Shown one piece after another: positions 60,820-64,000 of a DNA stretch of 64,000 nt. Below the pieces are notes generated by a model. That model saw only the letters and a program-made list of their open reading frames with translations. It made no database searches and was not told the DNA's origin. Where the stretch lies: contig JANUWF010003370.1 in NCBI GenBank assembly GCA_026120185.1, positions 1,600,001 to 1,664,000 of the forward strand, given 5' to 3'. Every line of letters starts with the position of its first letter. The first letter of the stretch is position 1. This stretch comes from Voacanga thouarsii (taxonomy: Eukaryota > Streptophyta > Magnoliopsida > Gentianales > Apocynaceae). Made by a program: the position numbers and the translations under genes.

Positions 60820-63800
60820 ATGGTGGGAGGTTCTTTTAGTCCATTGGCCGTTATTCTCAGGGAGAATAAGTTAACGGGTCCAAACTATGTGGACTGGAAA
60901 AGGAACCTGGACATAATACTCACAGCCGAGGAGTATAAGTATGTCCTTTATGAAACCTGCCCTGTTATCAGGGAAGGTTCCACCGCTGAAGAGCGAGAGG
61001 CTAAAAAGGCGTAGAAGAAAGCTGACGAAATGGCACGTTGCTATATGTTAGCTTCCATGTCTAATGTGCTCCAGTTAAAACACGAGCACATGGCTTCTGC
61101 ATATAACATAAGTCAATCATTAGCAACTATGTTCGCAGACAAGAGCCGGCCCGCAAGGCAGGAGGCTCTTCGAACTATTGCGAACACTAAGATGGCTGAG
61201 GGAGCATCAGTCCGAGAGCATATGCTCAAGATGATTGCTGCTTTCGAGGAGGTAGAAATCTTAGGGGCTGTCATTGACCCCGAGAGCCAAGTGGATATGG
61301 TTCTCGAATCTCTACCGGGCTCTTTCACTCAGTTCAAGTTAAACTATAACATGAACAAGTTGAACATGAGTTTGACTGAACTGATGAAGGAGCTCCAGAT
61401 GGCGGAGAAGGTCATGAAGCCGCAGTCTAAGGCCATGATTGCTAAGGCTTCTTCTTCAAGAATTGGGCCTAAGCCCAGCAAGTTCAAGAGGAAGAAGGGG
61501 AATGCAGCAGCCCAGCCCAAGGACCAGCCCAAGGACAAACCAAAGGGCAAGTGCTTTAAGTGTGGCAAGAAGGGACACTGGAAAAAGGAGTGTCCAGATC
61601 TTCAGGCCAAGAAAAACCCCACAGGTAATGTTTACTATCTAGAGTCCATATCAATAGTAGGATTAACTTCCACTTGGATTGTTGATTCAGGAGCCACAGA
61701 TCATATCTGTAACTCCTTGCAGGGGTTTAGGAAGATAAGAAGACTCAAGAAGGGCGAACATGGGCTTCGAGTGGGAAATGGAGCACAAGTCTGGGCCCTT
61801 GCAATGGGAGAGCTGGATCTTATTTTTTATTGTAATAAGATAGTGGTTTTAAAGGATATTTTATATGTACCTGGTTTTAGTCAGAATTTGATTTCAATTG
61901 CAAAACTTATTAATCAAGGATATTCTGTATCTTTCCATTCTGGTATTTCTATCAGTAGAGATGGAGAAATTTTATGTACTGGGCACATGTATGGAAATTT
62001 GTTCTTTTTAAACCCTATTAACAAACAATCAAATAACGCTCAGTCTGAACCTTTAACTAAGAAGAGAAAGACCAATATCAATGATTCATACCTTTGGCAT
62101 CTAAGGTTGGATCATATAAACTCAACCAGGATTCAGAGGCTAATCCATGATGGGCCTTTAGGCTCATTGAGATTGGAAAGTTGGCCTCAGTGTGAATCCT
62201 GCCTAATGGGAAAAATGACCAAGAGGTCATTTACACCAAAGGCGGATAGAGCCAAGGAGGTGTTGAGTCTTGTTCACACTGATGTGTGTGGTCCATTGTC
62301 TACACCAGCTAGGGGAGGTTTTGAGTACTTCATCACGTTCACGGATGATTGTACGAGGTATGGTTACATTTACCTGATGAGACGCAAGTCTGACTCTTTT
62401 GACAAGTTCAAAGAGTTTAAGGCTGAAGTGGAGCATCGGACAGGTAAATTAATCAAAACCTTACGATCAGATCGTGGTGGAGAGTACCTCCTAGGTGAAT
62501 TCAAGGACTACATGGTACATCATGGGATAGTATCCCAGTTCTCTACGCCGGGAACACCCCAGCAGAACGGAGTAGCTGAGAGAAGGAACAGGACGTTGAT
62601 GGAAATGGTTCGAAGCATGATGTCTCATGCTACTCTTCCAGTGTTCTTTTGGGGATATGTCCTGGAAATAGCTGCATATATTCTGAACTTGGTGCCTTCC
62701 AAGTTAGTACCTAGGACTTCCTATGAGATGTGGACTGGGCGTAAGCCAAGTCTGAATCATCTCAGGATTTGGGGATATCCAGCTTATGTACTGATCAAGG
62801 GAGACAAGTTGGAACCAAGATCAGAATTATGCTATTTTATTGGGTATCCAAAAGGGACAAAAGAAGGCTACTTTTATCATCCTAAAGAGCAAAAGGACTA
62901 GTCAGTACCAATGCTAGATACTTGGAAGATGATCAAAGTACTTCCACTAAAGGTTCAACGAGGTTGGAACTTAAGGAGCAGTTATCTACGGAATCAACTT
63001 CTTCTGACCCGATAGTGGAACAAGAAGAGGCACAGCCTCAAGAGCCTATGCAAATGGAGCCTCGTCGTAGTGGGAGGGTGTCTAGGGTTCCAGATAGATG
63101 GATTGGAGAAGCTTTTGAGCTGGTCTCTGACCATCAGGAACAAGACCCCACTAGATACGAGGAGGCTATTGCTGATGCCGATGTAAATCTGTGGCATGAA
63201 GCAATAAAAGCCGAGCTTGAGTCTATGTACCTCAATTAGGTTTGGGATCTTGTAGCTTCACCTGAAGGGATAAAACCCATTGGGTGCAAGTGGGTATACA
63301 AGAGGAAGAGAGGAGCGGATGGGAAGGTGGAAACCTTCAAAGCTAGGCTTGTGGTGAAAGGGTATACTCAGAAAGAAGGTATCGACTATGAGGAAACCTT
63401 TTCCCCGGTAGCCATGCTTAAATCCATCCGTATCCTCCTTGCCATCGCATGTCACTATGACTACAAGATATGGCAAATGGATGTCAAGACGGCATTCTTA
63501 AATGGCCATCTTAGTGAAGACATCTATATGTCCCAACCGGAAGGCTTCATTGCTGAAGGCCAGGAACACATGGTTTGCAAGCTTAAGAAGTCCATTTATG
63601 GACTTAAGCAGGCATCAAGAGCATGGAACATTCGTTTTGATGAGACTGTAAAGTCTTATGATTTTATTCAAAATGAAGATGAACCATGCGTGTACAGGAA
63701 ACTTGAAGGCATTAATGTGGTTTTTCTTGTCCTGTATGTGGATGACCTTCTACTCATTGGAAATGATGTAGGGTCATTATCATCTACAAAGGTTTGACTG

Positions 63801-64000
63801 TCTAGTCAATTCAATATGAAGGACTTGGGAGAAGCCAGCTACATTCTCGGGATTAGGCTTCTTAGAAATAGGAAGCAGAGAATGTTAGGATTATCCCAAG
63901 CGACATACATTGATAAGATGTTGGCCAAGTATAGCATGGACTCATGCAAGGGAGCTCTAATCCCTTGCAGACATGGGTTGTCATTTTCTTCGAAAGACTG
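60820..64000 (+). pseudogene. Copia B gag-pol polyprotein, near-intact, partial at window end
   Basis: The ATG at 60820 opens gag (LTGPNYVDWKRNLD). A TAG at 61012-61014 interrupts it; the same frame then runs 623 codons. Within that, counted from 61030: gag helices (20-150), CCHC knuckle CFKCGKKGHWKKEC (~175-188), protease WIVDSGATDH (~215), the integrase zinc block LWHLRLDHIN…CESCLMGK (~352-395), and core residues D418, D481 and E517, with the D-35-E spacing of active integrases. A frameshift near 62895-62901 moves to another frame. Reverse transcriptase follows after a TAG at 63237-63239: KARLVVKGYTQKEG, QMDVKTAFLNG, then LYVDDLLLIGND with the YVDD box (~63740). A TGA at 63795-63797 interrupts it again, and it stays open to the edge. 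RNase H is beyond the window. Confidence 0.9.

Larger units (their letters stand above)
56919..64000 (+). mobile_element. Copia element B, plus-strand copy, near-intact, runs off the window
   Basis: LTR 56919-58951, primer site 58955-58972, long leader, then gag-pol from 60820 to beyond 64000. It is the least decayed element here: over 1050 codons show only three stops and one frameshift. The 3' LTR lies beyond the right edge. LTR, leader and proteins match the defective minus copy at 32612-39861. Confidence 0.9.

Noticed and set aside
61113..62436. Minus- and plus-strand frames of 67-74 residues inside copia gag-pol
   Set aside because: They are shadow frames of the 623-codon polyprotein frame.

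Overview
The window looks like a gene-poor, repeat-rich stretch of a flowering-plant nuclear genome, probably a eudicot. It is AT-rich and contains one ordinary intron-containing nuclear gene. Almost everything else is plant-type transposable elements: Ty1/copia, Ty3/gypsy (chromovirus-like and Athila-like), Mutator-like (MULE), CACTA, Helitron and RTE-type LINE remnants. I saw no rRNA, tRNA or CRISPR array and nothing bacterial.

Layout. 1-1837 is the 5' end of a minus-strand Ty3/gypsy element (decayed gag, primer-binding site, one LTR). It is followed by a very long AAT microsatellite (1866-1984). 2636-3628 is a non-autonomous MULE with ~90-bp inverted ends and a perfect 9-bp target duplication. 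5340-12408 (minus) is the only convincing host gene: a five-exon dienelactone-hydrolase family protein with a complete Cys-Asp-His triad and a 4.35-kb last intron holding a LINE tail. 13234-~13700 carries a Helitron-like 3' terminus. 13874-19952 is a 6.1-kb MULE with inverted ends. It encodes a decayed plant-mobile-domain (PMD) protein and a decayed MURA-type transposase, and both ends carry clusters of an AATGCGACC motif.

24080-31404 is a structurally complete but non-autonomous Athila-like element: two 1.4-kb LTRs, tRNA-Asp-type primer site, CTTGC target duplication, and only the Athila ORF1-like protein. It sits inside an LTR of a related element (22712-24079 plus 31405-~31515).

From about 31.9 kb to the right edge the DNA is one stack of nested insertions. 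A Tnt1/Tork-like copia element (minus; LTR at 31928, gag to integrase at 39862-42046) is broken by a second copia (32612-39861, minus) and by a CACTA element starting at 42047. The CACTA transposase gene is broken at 46083 by a chromovirus-like gypsy element (plus). LTRs of a third copia family lie in both arms of that gypsy. The right-hand one is broken at 56919 by the youngest-looking element, a near-intact copia of the same family as 32612-39861, which runs off the window end.

Apart from the hydrolase, no set of genes works together as a host pathway. The functional logic is that of transposons and their decay. All boundaries and family calls come from reading the sequence by eye; identity values and lineage names would need alignment.
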